Shown here: piece after piece, positions 25,661-37,029 of the stretch | Position numbering within the stretch: position 1 is the stretch's first letter | Layout of the letters: each line of letters opens with the position of its first letter | NCBI GenBank assembly: GCA_003952965.2 | Contig: CM025850.1 | Coordinates: 33,354,171-33,418,170, forward strand | DNA: 64,000 nt | Reading direction: 5' to 3' | Origin: Morella rubra | Lineage: Eukaryota; Streptophyta; Magnoliopsida; Fagales; Myricaceae | The notes under the pieces: generated by a model | Told to the model about the DNA's origin: nothing | Seen by the model: only the letters and a program-made list of their open reading frames with translations | Database searches by the model: none | Program-made: the position numbers and the translations under genes

Positions 25661-27480
25661 TGTTGTTATTGTTGTCCGGACTACTTTTGTCTTGTTGTTG
25701 TGTGAAATTTAGGGTGTTTGTCGGGGGAGTCATTATATTATTACGAAGTGGACCCAAGGGATGATTTGTGTAATGTTTACAGAGGCCATCATTTTAAAAA
25801 GGCCATTATTTTAGGTATATTATGTCTGTTGAGTGGGGGTAGAAGACAATAATTGATTTTGTCGAATATAAAACTAATGCGGTGGCATCAATCTTCATGA
25901 ATTGTTAATTAAAGAAACTATGATATAGCCTACTACTACTGCTATTGATAATAAGCTTTTATATTACTATATGGTTTTGTCATTTACATGGTGACCATCA
26001 TTCGGGCATAACAGGCCGCAAGTAGAGACACAGTGGCTTTTTGTGTTCTCTATTGTAAAACACTTGCTTATAAAACATTCGGTTGCCTAAAGAACTGGAG
26101 ATATATATAATTATATATTGAAAGCAATTAAAAATTAATTTGGACAGAAAATGCTTTGAAGTTAAATTTTACTACTGGTCTACAATGGTTTTTGTGAATT
26201 GTCATGCTAGAGATGCAGTTTGGGTATAATCTATCCTCTACTTGAAAACATGCTATGGCTAAATATTGTGAAAAGGGAAATATGTAAATTGTTGATCCAC
26301 ATTGAATCTAATTCCTAAGTGACCTAGGAATCGGATCCAAATGGACAGAAAGGGTTTGGTTAGTGATGAATCTGGTCCTGATGTTCTATTATAATTTAAG
26401 AGTCTGGAGTGTGACTTTGATTTGTGGATTATTCACTCTCCCCTAAGACTGTCCGGAAAAGGAAAATAGAAGTCTTTTCCTTCAATTTCCATGTGTATTT
26501 GTAGCAAGAAAAGTGTGGTCCTCCAACCAAGTTTTTTTCTGTATGAAAATTTTTCCTTTTACTTGCATACTACATTTGTACTAAGATTTTTGCATTGCAC
26601 CATGGGGAAGGTTCAAACTCCTTTCTTACAATATTTTAAACAAAAATTGTTACGGGTTGTAAATATTTGAATGTCATTCCTCTCAATTCTCACTTTCCTT
26701 CAAGTCATTTTTCTCTAGAAACCCTTGCCTGGAATACTTTGGTGTTGATAAAATGCAGCATAAATGGATATTGAGAATTGCTTTGGGTGCATTCTCACTT
26801 AATACTTACGATTGATTATACTAAAATTCAGAAGGTAAGTATGGTCATTGGAAAGAGGAACCAGAATTGCAACATTTTGTTGATCTTGACATTGGCAAAG
26901 GCTGCAACAAAATGGCTGATTATTAATTTGAATAGTCTGTAATGTATGGTTGCTCGATTGATCTCCACAATCGCGGCTCTATGTTTTACCAAGTGCTTGA
27001 AAGAAATATGTGTTCTTGATTTCCAATGATTAGCAACTGAGATATTTAATTTTCTTGATTTTTAGAATGTCAAAGGAAAGCATAGTTGTGCATTTGTTTT
27101 GCATGATCAGTTATTCTTTTGAAAGTTATTACTGCTCTTGCCTTTATTTGCATATCATGATGCCAATAAGATTTCAGTTCTGATTTAGCTGCTTTGGCAA
27201 TGAGGTCTATGTTTTTCGTAGTTGTGTAGTGTAATGGAAATTGGAATTTAGCCATTACGAATAGTTGTACTTCTGAACATGATATATTTTTATCAAATAC
27301 TTTTAGGTGCTGATATATTGCACTTGAATTATCTGGTAAAATTAATTTGGACATAAAATACTTCCCAATTAATTTTCATTGGTAATTCATCTTACTAGGA
27401 CTTATGCTTTCTACTTAAAGCTCCAAAAGGATTTCTGCCAACGCCCAAATTAATGCTTTCATATGTTGAGATTATGTCTT
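25661..27480. other. MULE interior upstream of the transposase
   Basis: AT-rich DNA without a recognisable gene. Given its place it may hold the old promoter and leader of the transposase gene, but I saw no definite element. Confidence 0.4.
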
Positions 27481-27559
27481 CTAAATTGTTTTCGTTATCT
27501 TTTTTGTAGGCAATGTGGTACACCTTTACATACATGCTAGTGGGTAAATAAGTGAACGA

Positions 27560-30104
27560 CAAAAATGGTACATTGGGGGAGAAGTGAAATATGTTTGCAA
27601 TAAGGACATGGATTGTATTTCTGCTGTGGTAATGTTGAAGCTTATTCAAAAGATGTTTGGGCATACAAATGTCACTCGGTTTGGATGTAAACTCAAACGC
27701 ATCAACTTTGAGGATGGACTTGATTACTTGCAAACTGATGATAACTGCATAAGACTCATCAACAAAATTAAGTTGCGTAAGAAAGAAACTTGGTTTCAAA
27801 CATTGCATCTATTTTGCGAGCATAGAAGCAAGGGGTCTACCATATTGCAAGCTGATGGGGTAGATCACGTTTATCCAAATGAAGAGCGTCATGTGGACGT
27901 GAATGAAGAGCCTCATATTGAGAATGATGCGAGCCTTCTGGAAGGGAATGACAACTTTTTGGATCACGATGTTAGGATTGATTGACAACTAAATTTTTAG
28001 TGACTTATTGGATGATGTTAATGAGTATGAAGATGAAGATAAAGAGTCTGATGTAAATAGAGAACATAATGATTTCGGTGAAGAGCAGCAGTAATTATCT
28101 GATTATTGTGACACGGATTTGGATGAGCCTGAGTTGTATTCTAACCTTTTAGTAAATGATGAGGCAAATGCTAGGGAAAAAATAATAGAATGGTTTGGTA
28201 CATGTCATTCCTTAGTAGGGCAGCGGCTAAGGAAAATGTGGGTACTGATGATGGATCAAGTGATGTGGTTGATAGTGGTAGTGAGGGTGGTAGCAGTGAT
28301 TCCAAGACTTTGAGGCATAAGGTGAGGTGTAAGGAGTTTCAGGAAGGAGACATTGACTCGGGAAAGCAATTAAGGATTGTGAAGGGAATGCAGTTTAGAG
28401 ATCTACCATTATTCAAAATGACTTTTAATTTGAATATACAAAAAATGACAAAGTTTATGTCACGGCAAAGTGTAAGGCTGCACCTCGTTGCAAATGGAGG
28501 ATACACGTCTCTAAAACTAATGATAGAAGTGCATTTCAAATGAAGACTATTCGGTCTGAGCATTGCTGCAGCACTCATTACAAGAACAACTATGTGAATC
28601 CTAGGTGGGTAGCACAACAGTACCTTAAAATGATACGAGACACACCAAAAATGACCTCGATGGCACTTGTAGAGCATGTTCGAAGAGATTGGATAGTCGG
28701 GATAGAGAAATGAACAGCATATCATACACTTCGATTGGCTTTAGACATGGTCAATGGTAAGCATGCTGATCAATTCAAATATGCCGGAGATTATGTGTTG
28801 GCTGTCATGAAGTGGAATTTAGGTTCACGTGTTATGCTTCACCTAGATGGAAGAATTTTCTATCGCATGTACGTGCGGTTGGAAGCATGTAAGGTGGGCT
28901 GGTTAGCTGGTTGTAGATCGATTATTTCAGTTGAATCATGTCATCTAAAGAGTCCTTTTAGAGGACAACTTTTTTGTGCGGTTAGGAAAGATTTGAATGA
29001 TGACATCTTTCCTATCGCATATGCTGTATGCGAAAATGAATGCAAAGCTTCATAGATTTGGTTCCTAGAAATGTTGTTGGAGGATATTGGATACGAGGAT
29101 ATGCGGCAATGGGTTTTCACATCAGATCGTCAAAAGGTAATGAAACTATTTTTCAATGAATCTAATATGTTTTACATTAGGCTTAATAGTTGTTTGTTAA
29201 TTCATAATGCCTTTCATTTTCGCATGCTAGGCTTATTAGATGCCTTTGAGCATCTATTGCCTCTTCATGAGCATAGGTATTTCCTTAAATACTTGCATAC
29301 TAATGTAAAATCATGTGGGTGGAAGGGGCAAGCCATAAAGGAGGTATTGTTTGCGTGTGTAAAAAGTTGTACAGAGGAGGAGTTCCTATACAACATAGAA
29401 GAAATGAAGAAGTTATGCCCAGATGCGCATCATTATTTGAAAAAATTGGAGCCATGTTGCTGGTCCAAGCATGCTTTTCGAACACATTGCAAGAGTGATA
29501 TGCTCCTGAACAACGCTGCAGAGACGTTCAACTCTTGGGTTACGGAGGCGAGGGAGAAGCCCATTCTAAGTATGCTTAAGTTAATCCGGAGACAACTTAT
29601 GAACCGATTCAAAACCAAGTGAGAAGAGGACCACCATATGGATAAGAGGAAGGCGGTGAACATCCGTGACAGAAGATGTTCTTGTGGCAGATGGTAGTTA
29701 AATGGAATTCCATGCCTCCATGTAGTTTAGCGATCTACTTTGCTCGCCAAGTCCCACAAGATTTTGTGGATGATTGTTATCGTATTACAGCCTACCGCTG
29801 TGCTTATTCGCCTTCTATCGTGGCCATGTCGAGGCCTAAGTCTGTTGCAGATCCCATATTGCCACCTATAGTCAGGAGAATGCCGAGAAGGCCAAGAAAG
29901 GCTAAAAGACGAGCTAAGGATGAGGCTCCTCCACCTCCATACGCGGTCTCCAGGTGAGTTTATATTACAAAGTGCAGAACATGTGGGGCTAATGGGCACA
30001 ATGCACGTAGGTGCAAACTACCACCTAAGGCGGATTGTAGGATTTATCTGAATAAACCGAGCAAGAAAAAACAACCAAGTGTAAATCAAGTTTTCATACA
30101 TTAG
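27560..30104 (+). pseudogene. MuDR-type MULE transposase, decayed
   Basis: Domains appear in the usual order. An N-terminal PMD-like region (about 27584-27985) is followed by an acidic linker. Next is the MuDR zinc-binding region (about 28390-28600, containing 'CKAAPRCKWRIHVSKT' and 'IRSEHCC'). The MULE catalytic core (28735-29622) has 'CHLKSPFRGQLFCAV', 'FPIAYAVCENE' and 'FTSDRQKVMK'. A CCHC zinc knuckle 'CRTCGANGHNARRC' (about 29965-30010) precedes the stop at 30102-30104. The frame is lost at several points, including stops near 27983, 28091, 28710 and 29053 and frame changes in the acidic linker and before the knuckle. In the first catalytic motif, where family members read DGCHLK, this copy reads ESCHLK, so the first Asp appears to be Glu. 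Both defects argue for an inactive gene. Confidence 0.85.
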
Positions 30105-30177
30105 TTGCCTATTGTGCATTAAATTTCAAATTACTTGCCTATAACTGTAAATATTTCATGCCGGAATGAGATAGTCC

Positions 30178-31540
30178 ATCTGCCATAACCGATGCTCTTG
30201 AGACATCTAGAGCTGGAGCTAGAAGGAAAATGAAATCTGCTACACAAGAAAGTAAGGTATGACATTGTACATGCTTTTGATGAGCTTCTATTTTTGTTTT
30301 TTAAAAATTTGATTGGAGCTTTATTTCCTCTATTCTGCCTTTAATAGTTTTGCTTGGAAAGTAGTCTTTTACAAGTTCTATTTTACAGTGAGTCAAAATA
30401 GCACATAACCCAAAAATATGTACGTATGCAAGGATGGACCCATGTGTTCTATTGGTGAATAGCTTCATCATGTTTGTTGAGTATAAATTGTTGATGTCTT
30501 ATATCAGACTGAGCAACAGTCTTAAAATTTTCCTCTATCCCCCCCTTTCTCACTACCACTCTCTTTATTTTGTACATTGAAGAAGCTTATCACCTATACT
30601 AGAGTTTTCACTTCAGAAGTTTTCTTTCCAACTTAAAGTCTCATTTCCTTGTAATCTTCAGTTGGAGGTGATTGTGTATAGGGTTCTAATAACTAATTTT
30701 ACCATCGGCTGGGATACTTCAATGGTGAAGGTTGTGTTAAATTCCCTGTGGGGAAGAAGGGTTGTGTAGGTTAAGTTTCCTTTTAGACAATATATAAGGC
30801 AAACTTGCTTTGTAAATTATTGTTCTGTTTGGCCTCAATATAAAGAGTGACTGGCCGCTAGAAAAATGCTTTACTTCTACTCGTTATTGGCTACAAATGT
30901 TTGCTAATGCTTCATTTTTTAAGATGTTTATTTTCTCTCATAGGCAATGTTTTGTCTAAGTTATGAATCCACGTTCTGTAGGAGTTAGTTTCCATTTTCT
31001 ATAGGGAGGTGGGGTCTGGGGAAGGGATGCATTTATGTATTCTTTGTAATCGCCTTTGCTTGGTTATATGAGTTAGCAATTATGATTGGGTAATGATATT
31101 TACTATGCTTGTAATGTAATTTAGTTGTAGCAAATGTTTGGTTTGTTTTTTGCAGGTCACCAATGTCGAAGCTGCCGAGACATCAAGAGCTAGTGCAAGG
31201 AGGAGTAGGAGGTTACATGTCGAAGTTGCTTCTGATAGAATAAGTATTTCGAATAGATTTGTTCATTTGCTATGACTTTCATCCTCTGGTACCGATTCAT
31301 GGATGTAGTGGTTATTATGAAGGAAAATCAAGTTGGTTTGTATTTTCATCTTGTATCTTAATCTTTAAGTATTTTGGCAATCCAATTTTATTTTCTGAAA
31401 ATGCTAATGAAGCTGGTATGTTACAGGTTAATAAAGCTAAAGGAGAGTCTCAACCAATTGCACCAACTGATAGGCAAATGAGAAGGGCTATTAACAGGCA
31501 CCTGTATCACATATGTGCTTTTTTGTATCTAGTTGGTTGG
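30178..31540 (+). pseudogene. Possible 3' exons of the MULE gene
   Basis: Three short blocks look like exons: about 30178-30256 (ends AAG before GTATGAC), about 31157-31250 (follows TTTTTTGCAG) and about 31427-31530 (follows TTACAG). The first two encode related basic segments, 'ETSRAGARRKMKSA' and 'ETSRASARRSRRL'. The third reads 'NKAKGESQPIAPTDRQMRR'. They may be C-terminal exons of the transposase or a separate small gene. I do not recognise the product. Confidence 0.4.
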
Positions 31541-32718
31541 ACCACTATAATTCTGGCTAATGTAAAAATGGCCAGCATCTGTTTTGTGACCATTTGGTAC
31601 ATGAAAAACTTGTTAAGTATTTTGGCCAGATGTATGTATACTACTAGTCTAACTTGCAGAATGTTTTTTGAGATATGTAAGGTTATGTTTGAAGATGGGG
31701 AACATTTAGACGGATTTTATGCATATTAATGAAGTTGGGAAATTTCTGAGTCTTGTTTGTTTGGGTCAGTTATTGAATGCTTTTATTAGTAAAGACTGTT
31801 CGAGTTGTAAATAAGTAAAGCTCTAATTATTGAGTTTTGATTCAATCATGTATAGTCTTTCTCACCTTCATTTAGGAGGTGATACTCACTCTGCCTTATA
31901 CCCTTTCCTCCTAGATCCGTGTTAGAATATAAGCATCTGCATAGCTCTTGGTTCTCTTTCAAAGTCTCATTCAATTTATAGAAAAATAGGAGTCAATAGG
32001 TTTACAAAAACTTTTTGAAAGAATTGCCGAAAAGACACTATCTAAAAACAATAATTGAGCTCGACGCAACTAAAACTTATAAGAAATGAGAAACATTATG
32101 AAGATATGTATAAGGGGTAAAGTCACTCTAAGCCCTCGAAGTTGCACACGAATGTCAAAGAGGACATCAAACTATTAATTTTGACACATTAAACCCATTA
32201 ACTTCCCTAATTATCAATTTGAGCCCTCCGTCTAGTTTTTCCATTTAAACTGACGGAACAATGGTCACATGCGCATCAGGTGCCATTTTTAAATGAAAAT
32301 AGACAAAATTGTCCTCACTCTCAAAACGACAGGTGCCAAAAACAATCACATAGGAAACTACATCAAGACGTCATCGAGATCTTAACCATCTTCAACGATG
32401 AGAGTTATATCTTTCGTTTCAAAATCTCATGTATTACTAATTTATGTCGTCCCAAGATAACGAAATCATCAATCTCAACTACACTAAAGCCACAATAGCT
32501 CCCTCACAATTTCCTAGCTCTCTTTTCCAAATTAATGAAAACCCTATAACTTGTCCCGCAGCTTCCAAAGTTTTTCTCTTCACAAAACAAAATGGACAGA
32601 ATCATAAAAGTTAATCTGTCCATTTAACTCCGACGAAATTCACAAACAACAAATGAAACCCAACGCTGCTAATTATTTCTCGATAGTTTGATTTGAAATT
32701 CACCAAAAAAAAAATAAG

Positions 32719-32928
32719 ATGGCTAGCTTGTTTGCTACTGGTGGCTTCGGTACAATTGACGATGGACCCGTTTGGCCTAACAGCTTTCAAACTAGCCTAA
32801 TTTCTTCTTTTTTTCGACTATTCGCATCGAACCCGGACCCCATTTTAGTGTCATACGCGACTGTACATGGACCAATGGACCTGCACTGCCCATATGGCTG
32901 CACAGAACCTCAAATGTCTAAAGATTAG
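32719..32928 (+). CDS. Unrecognised 69-aa open frame inside the small MULE
   Basis: The open frame starts ATGGCTAGC after an AT-rich leader and ends TAG, with a fairly balanced composition ('ATGGFGTIDDGPVWPNSF' near the start). I do not recognise any family. It may be captured host sequence or chance. No splice continuation was established. Confidence 0.25.
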   Translation: MASLFATGGFGTIDDGPVWPNSFQTSLISSFFRLFASNPDPILVSYATVHGPMDLHCPYGCTEPQMSKD

Positions 32929-32954
32929 CCCAAGAAATCGAAACCTAAAGCCTG

Positions 32955-33075
32955 TACCATCTTCTTCGTATTCTTCATCGTCATCTGTACCATCTTCTTT
33001 GTCTTCTTCATCGTCATCGACATCTGTACCATCTTCTTCGTCTTCTTCATTGTCATTGTCATCGACATCCTAGAC
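32955..33075 (-). repeat. Tandem repeat coding for acidic residues on the minus strand
   Basis: About two and a half units of a 45-48-base repeat (TCATCTGTACCATCTTCTT core) read as runs of Asp and Glu with 'EDGTD' on the minus strand, and as a Ser-rich run on the plus strand. Acidic tracts of this kind occur in MuDR-type proteins and in many nuclear proteins. Which frame was ever used is unknown. Confidence 0.6.
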
Positions 33076-33930
33076 TCTGCCTCCATCAATGGGCCCCATT
33101 TTGTCCTCCTTCTTGACCTTATTTGTGTCAAAATCCAAAAAGCCACACGACCAAAGTAAGGAAGGTAGAAAGTTCGAGGGCTTTTTCGTTGAACATAAAT
33201 TTTGGGGTTTTCTTTTCAATAGCTTACCTTCTTCGTCAGAAAATACGGCTTTTCCCATTGTCAAAGGAAATTAGGGCAATTGAAGTTGTCGTTTGGAGAG
33301 TGAAAGCAAATTGTCGTTTTGAGAGTGAGGTTAAATTTGTCTGTTTTTATTTAAAAATGGCACCTGCTGTGCATGTGACCACTGTTCAATCAGTTTGGAC
33401 GGAAAAATTGGACGGATGGCTCAAATTGATAAATTAGGGAAGTTGGTGGGTTTAATGTGTCAAAATTGATAGTTTTGAGGTCTCTTTGACATTTGTATGA
33501 AAGTTTAAGGGCTTAAAGTGACTTTACCCCTAGGTATAATTAATATTTTCTTTATTAGACTAAAAAGAATTAAAACATAACATATATTATATGTATACAT
33601 ATGAGACAGAGAATGATGTTAAGGATAAAGCAAAAAGCAAGAATGACAAAGGAAAAATTAATTAACAAGTAGTACTAAATATAGATTTCAAAATTAATCA
33701 ACAAGTCTTCTTAACCCATAACATTCTTGTCCCACAATATTAGTTTATCATTTCGAAATTTGTCCAAAGATCATTTCATAACATTTTACAATCTTCCCAA
33801 GATCATTTGGAAATTTGTCCAAATTACAAAACATATGTCTACTCCAAAGTGCACTGAATATAGATTTGTACATAAATACTTCACAACATTCAACAATCTT
33901 CCCTACACCAATAGGTAGTACACCCAATGG

Positions 33931-35045
33931 CTATTCCAAAAAAACCCATGAACCCAACATCATGACTTTCAGACGTCTCTGATTTGCCTTGTGTTGACCT
34001 TTGATCTCTTCCTCCATTAATTTCATCTTGCGAATCTCATCCTCTATTGAATTCATTTTGCGAATCTTGTCCTTTATCTTGCGAATCTGGTCCTCTGTCG
34101 AATCCATCTTGCGAATCTGGTCCTCCATTTTTTTTTATCTTCCAGACTATCGATATTGGTACAATATCACCGCCACTTTGAGATTGCGAGGGGTCAACCT
34201 ATCGGAAGAATTAACATGCATCTGTTGTTTGACATTAAAACATGATTGACAGATTGTTAAATATCTCACAACATATTTCAGAAAAGAGGTAAACTCATAG
34301 TTAGCCGCTTATATTTGGGCAAAAATCAAGTTGCTACCCTTATTTTTCAATCCAACAATTTGAGACCCATAACTTTCAAAACCTATAAATCTTCACCCCC
34401 TGTCTAAATTAGACGTTAAATCAAACGAAAAAGTATGAAAAATGTCCAAAGTGCCCCTCCAAAATAAAATTACTAAAAAAATTCATTAAAAATAAAAAAT
34501 GATATATTTTTAAAAAATAATATTTTTAAATAAAACTATTGAACTCTATTTCAATAATCTATTTATTTTTAATTTATTTCTTAAATTTATATTATTTTTA
34601 TTGATTTTTTAAAATTTAGCTTTGGAGGGGCATTTCGGTCATTTTGCATGATTTTCCATCGGATTTAACACTTGATTTAAAAGGGGGGCGAAGATTGATA
34701 AATTTTGAAAGTTATGGTTCTCAAATTGTTGGATTGAAAAATAAGGGTAGTAACTTGATTTTTGTACAAACATAGGGGGTTAATTATGAGTTTACCCCTT
34801 CAGAAAAATATAGATCTTATCCAAATGTAGAAAGTAAAAAAAAAAAAGCCGAGATATTTATACCTGAGTTGCACCATACCTCGAATAGCCATAAAAAGAG
34901 CGTCGTGGGTTTGCAGCCGTTTTAGACATTTTAATCCTTGTTGGTATTCCGCATCAGCATAAAGAAGGTGGTGACAGCTGACTTCCTCCTGAGATATCCA
35001 ACCCACTCTAACACTCAGCCTCACTGACTGACTCGGAAGATATAG
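33931..35045 (-). pseudogene. GRF-type zinc finger plus coiled-coil gene remnant
   Basis: On the minus strand, 34864-35045 reads 'CGIPTRIKMSKTAANPRRSF' followed by 'YGYSRYG'. This is the pattern of the plant GRF zinc finger (C-x-C-G...S-x-T...NPGR-x-F). It ends at a plausible donor (CAG before GTATAAAT). A stop codon falls between the first two expected cysteines. Further on, 33931-34128 encodes a regular coiled coil ('EDQIRKMDSTEDQIRKIKDK') and then a hydrophobic C-terminus ('LKVMMLGSWVFL'), a layout common in plant GRF-finger proteins. A MULE-type MITE (34286-34798) is inserted in the gap between them. The middle exon was not identified. It lies in the large MULE, opposite in direction to the transposase. 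Confidence 0.5.
34286..34798. mobile_element. MULE-type MITE, 513 bp
   Basis: The terminal inverted repeats (G[AG]GGTAAACTCATA start) align over more than 100 bases and share 'CTTATTTTTCAATCCAACAA'. An exact 9-bp duplication TTCAGAAAA flanks it (34277-34285 and 34799-34807). The AT-rich core matches, in reverse orientation, the core of the element at 51788-52299, so the two are related. Confidence 0.9.
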
Positions 35046-35049
35046 TTGA

Positions 35050-36010
35050 ACTCATCCTATAAGGCATTGACACAAAGCTTCATATTCAATCAAACAGAGC
35101 TCATTAGGATTAGAAATCTCAACATAAACACGCAAGAAGTAGGTATATTAAAATACAAAGAAAAAAAATATCACATCCAAAAATACAATAGTTGCCCACA
35201 GTAGTACCATATCAAAAGGGAAAAAAAATCACAAAAAAAGAAAAGAAAAAAACAATTTAACAAGTTACTACCCCATTGCCATGCAAGGGATATATTCTTC
35301 TCTGTGCAGTAGCACATTATGCGATATTTAGTACTTATAGCATAAACATAATTTAAGGTACAAAGTTTTTACCAAAAGAAGTTCCAAACCAAGCCATTTC
35401 CCATTATCCAAAGAGAGCTAAAATCAAATAGTAAACACCCAAAGAATTAGGATAGATACCGTTTGTGTTTTAAGATCAATTAGCTTCTATGAACCATGGA
35501 AATAATTTCTTGCTCTAGAAAAAAAAGTGAATTTCTTTTGTTCCTTCCAGTTAATAATGTTACAAAAGCCTAAGTATCTGTTACAAAAGTTTAAAGGGTA
35601 TGGATAATGACCCAACACTTTTATTTCTCACTAAACAAATCAATTCCACTCTCAGGCTCCAGGTTTACGTATCACAGTGGGGAGTACAAGGCTGGGAAGG
35701 AAAAAGAAATTGATATCAATCAAGAAGGGTGGTCACCATTCTTAATTAAGCCAATTGTTGTACAAGAGATGCCCGGTGCAATTCTCTCTAAGAACTGTAC
35801 CAAAGGAATATGTCACTGACTATAATTTCTCTAACATAAACACATAAGGAGTAGATATGTATCCTCTTTCCCACTTCTTTGCGTTTTATTTTTTTTGTTT
35901 TTTTTCCTTCCTTCGGTCGTTACTCTATTCGTTGTTTTTGTCACATAACTAATGGATTTCCTAGATTCTTATAAATATACACAATCACATGGGGTGTACT
36001 CTAGCGTATA
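35050..36010. other. MULE interior, no gene recognised
   Basis: AT-rich sequence between the GRF-finger remnant and the repeat block at 36012. Short open frames have no recognisable domain. The promoter of the minus-strand remnant, if any, would be here. Confidence 0.4.
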
Positions 36011-36011
36011 A

Positions 36012-36230
36012 AGGAATTCACAACATAACCAAAGAAATAATATGTTATATCTATTTACAAAATCACAACATAACATAATTCACAACATGCTATATCTATT
36101 TACACAATCACAACATGATATATCTATTTACACAATCACAACATGTTATGTCTATGCTATAAAGGAATTCACAACAAAACAGAATTATCAGAAATATACA
36201 CAATCACATGCTATATCTATTTACAATAGA
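36012..36230. repeat. Tandem repeat block in the MULE subterminal region
   Basis: Five or so imperfect copies of a unit of about 30-35 bases, with the core TATATCTATTTACA and CAATCACAACATG, follow one another. A second unit AAAGGAATTCACAACA appears at both ends of the block. Confidence 0.8.
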
Positions 36231-36309
36231 ACCAAAGAACAAAGAAACTATGTTAATAACCCCTCAAATGAATTCACCAGAAGAACAAAGAACCTATCAA
36301 TTGACCTGT

Positions 36310-36382
36310 AAAAGGTGGATAGAGATAGATAGATAAATAGAGAGACAGAGACAGAGACAGAGAAAAAGAGAGAGAGAGTGAT
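36310..36382. repeat. GATA/GAGACA/GAGA microsatellite
   Basis: Consecutive GATA, GACAGA and GA units occur just inside the right arm of the MULE. Confidence 0.85.
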
Positions 36383-36447
36383 AGTGAGCAGAGTAGTGGT
36401 AGTAAGGCTGTCGACGGAGGTTCGGGGAAGATAAACATCAATGGAAA

Positions 36448-36912
36448 GGCTGATAAATGTCAACGGAAACGAGGGGAGCATGGGTGAGCAGAGTTTCGAC
36501 AGAGAACATCTTCGATGGAAGTTCGGATGTGAATGGGCAAAGTGGAGTTATGTTAAGGTTTGCTAGGGTAAATTGGGGGAGAAATCACGTGGGTGAAAAA
36601 AATAGTCTTTTTTTTTTTGTTTGAAACAAACGGATGCAATGTTTTGCTTCGGTTTTTTTTTTTTATTTTTAATATAAACCAACATGTCTTGCTATGATGA
36701 TAGGGCATTTTGTATGGTTTTTTTTTCTTCTACATGGCATAATGATCTAGCAATAAAATGACATGTAGGCTTGATTCTGTCAAGGTGCCCACCAGAAAAT
36801 GGTCGGAGGGACTGATTTGCTTCAATCACATACCACAAGGATTATACAATTGAAATCATTATCCAGGGATGATTTTGCAAAAGTCGAATACTAGAAGGAT
36901 GTGTAAGGTAAT
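36448..36912. repeat. MULE right terminal inverted repeat
   Basis: This is the reverse complement of the left arm at 23341-23812. The match is continuous apart from differences in the poly-T runs. Confidence 0.85.
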
Positions 36913-37029
36913 TAGGTCGACCAAACATTTAGGTGGTTCCTCTTTCTTCTATATATATAATTTTGTTGTAAGCAAACTTTAATAAGATCATGAAAGAAAC
37001 AATAATATCCTTATAAAACCATCAGTGGG

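Larger units (their letters stand above)
32114..33530. mobile_element. Non-autonomous MULE with about 230-bp inverted repeats
   Basis: It begins GGGGTAAAGTCACT and ends with the inverted copy AGTGACTTTACCCC. The arms (about 32114-32340 and 33300-33530) align well, sharing 'TTTTGACACATTAAACCCA' and 'CACTCTCAAAACGAC'. Flanking 9-mers TATGTATAA (32105-32113) and TAGGTATAA (33531-33539) match at eight of nine bases, as expected for a Mutator-type duplication. It is nested in the larger MULE. The interior holds a 69-codon open frame (32719-32928) and a tandem acidic-coding repeat. There is no transposase. Confidence 0.88.
23341..36912. mobile_element. Large Mutator-like element (MULE) with long inverted arms
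   Basis: The left arm (23341 to about 23812) and the reverse complement of the right arm (about 36448-36912) align over about 470 bases. They share 'GACTTTTGCAAAATCATCC', 'AATGATTTCAATTGTATAAT' and 'GATTTCTCCCCCAATTTACC', and identity is roughly 85-90% by eye. Between them lie a MuDR-type transposase (27560-30104), downstream exons, and a GRF zinc-finger remnant on the other strand. Long terminal inverted repeats around a MuDR gene define a MULE. At 13.6 kb it is large, partly because a solo LTR and two smaller MULE-type elements are nested in it. I could not confirm a 9-bp target duplication: the terminal bases (GGCATCATTGCC versus GACCTAATTACC) have drifted. The transposase is broken, so it cannot move itself. 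Confidence 0.75.

Noticed and set aside
36248-36481. 77-codon minus-strand frame near the right MULE arm
   Set aside because: It is mostly a translated microsatellite.
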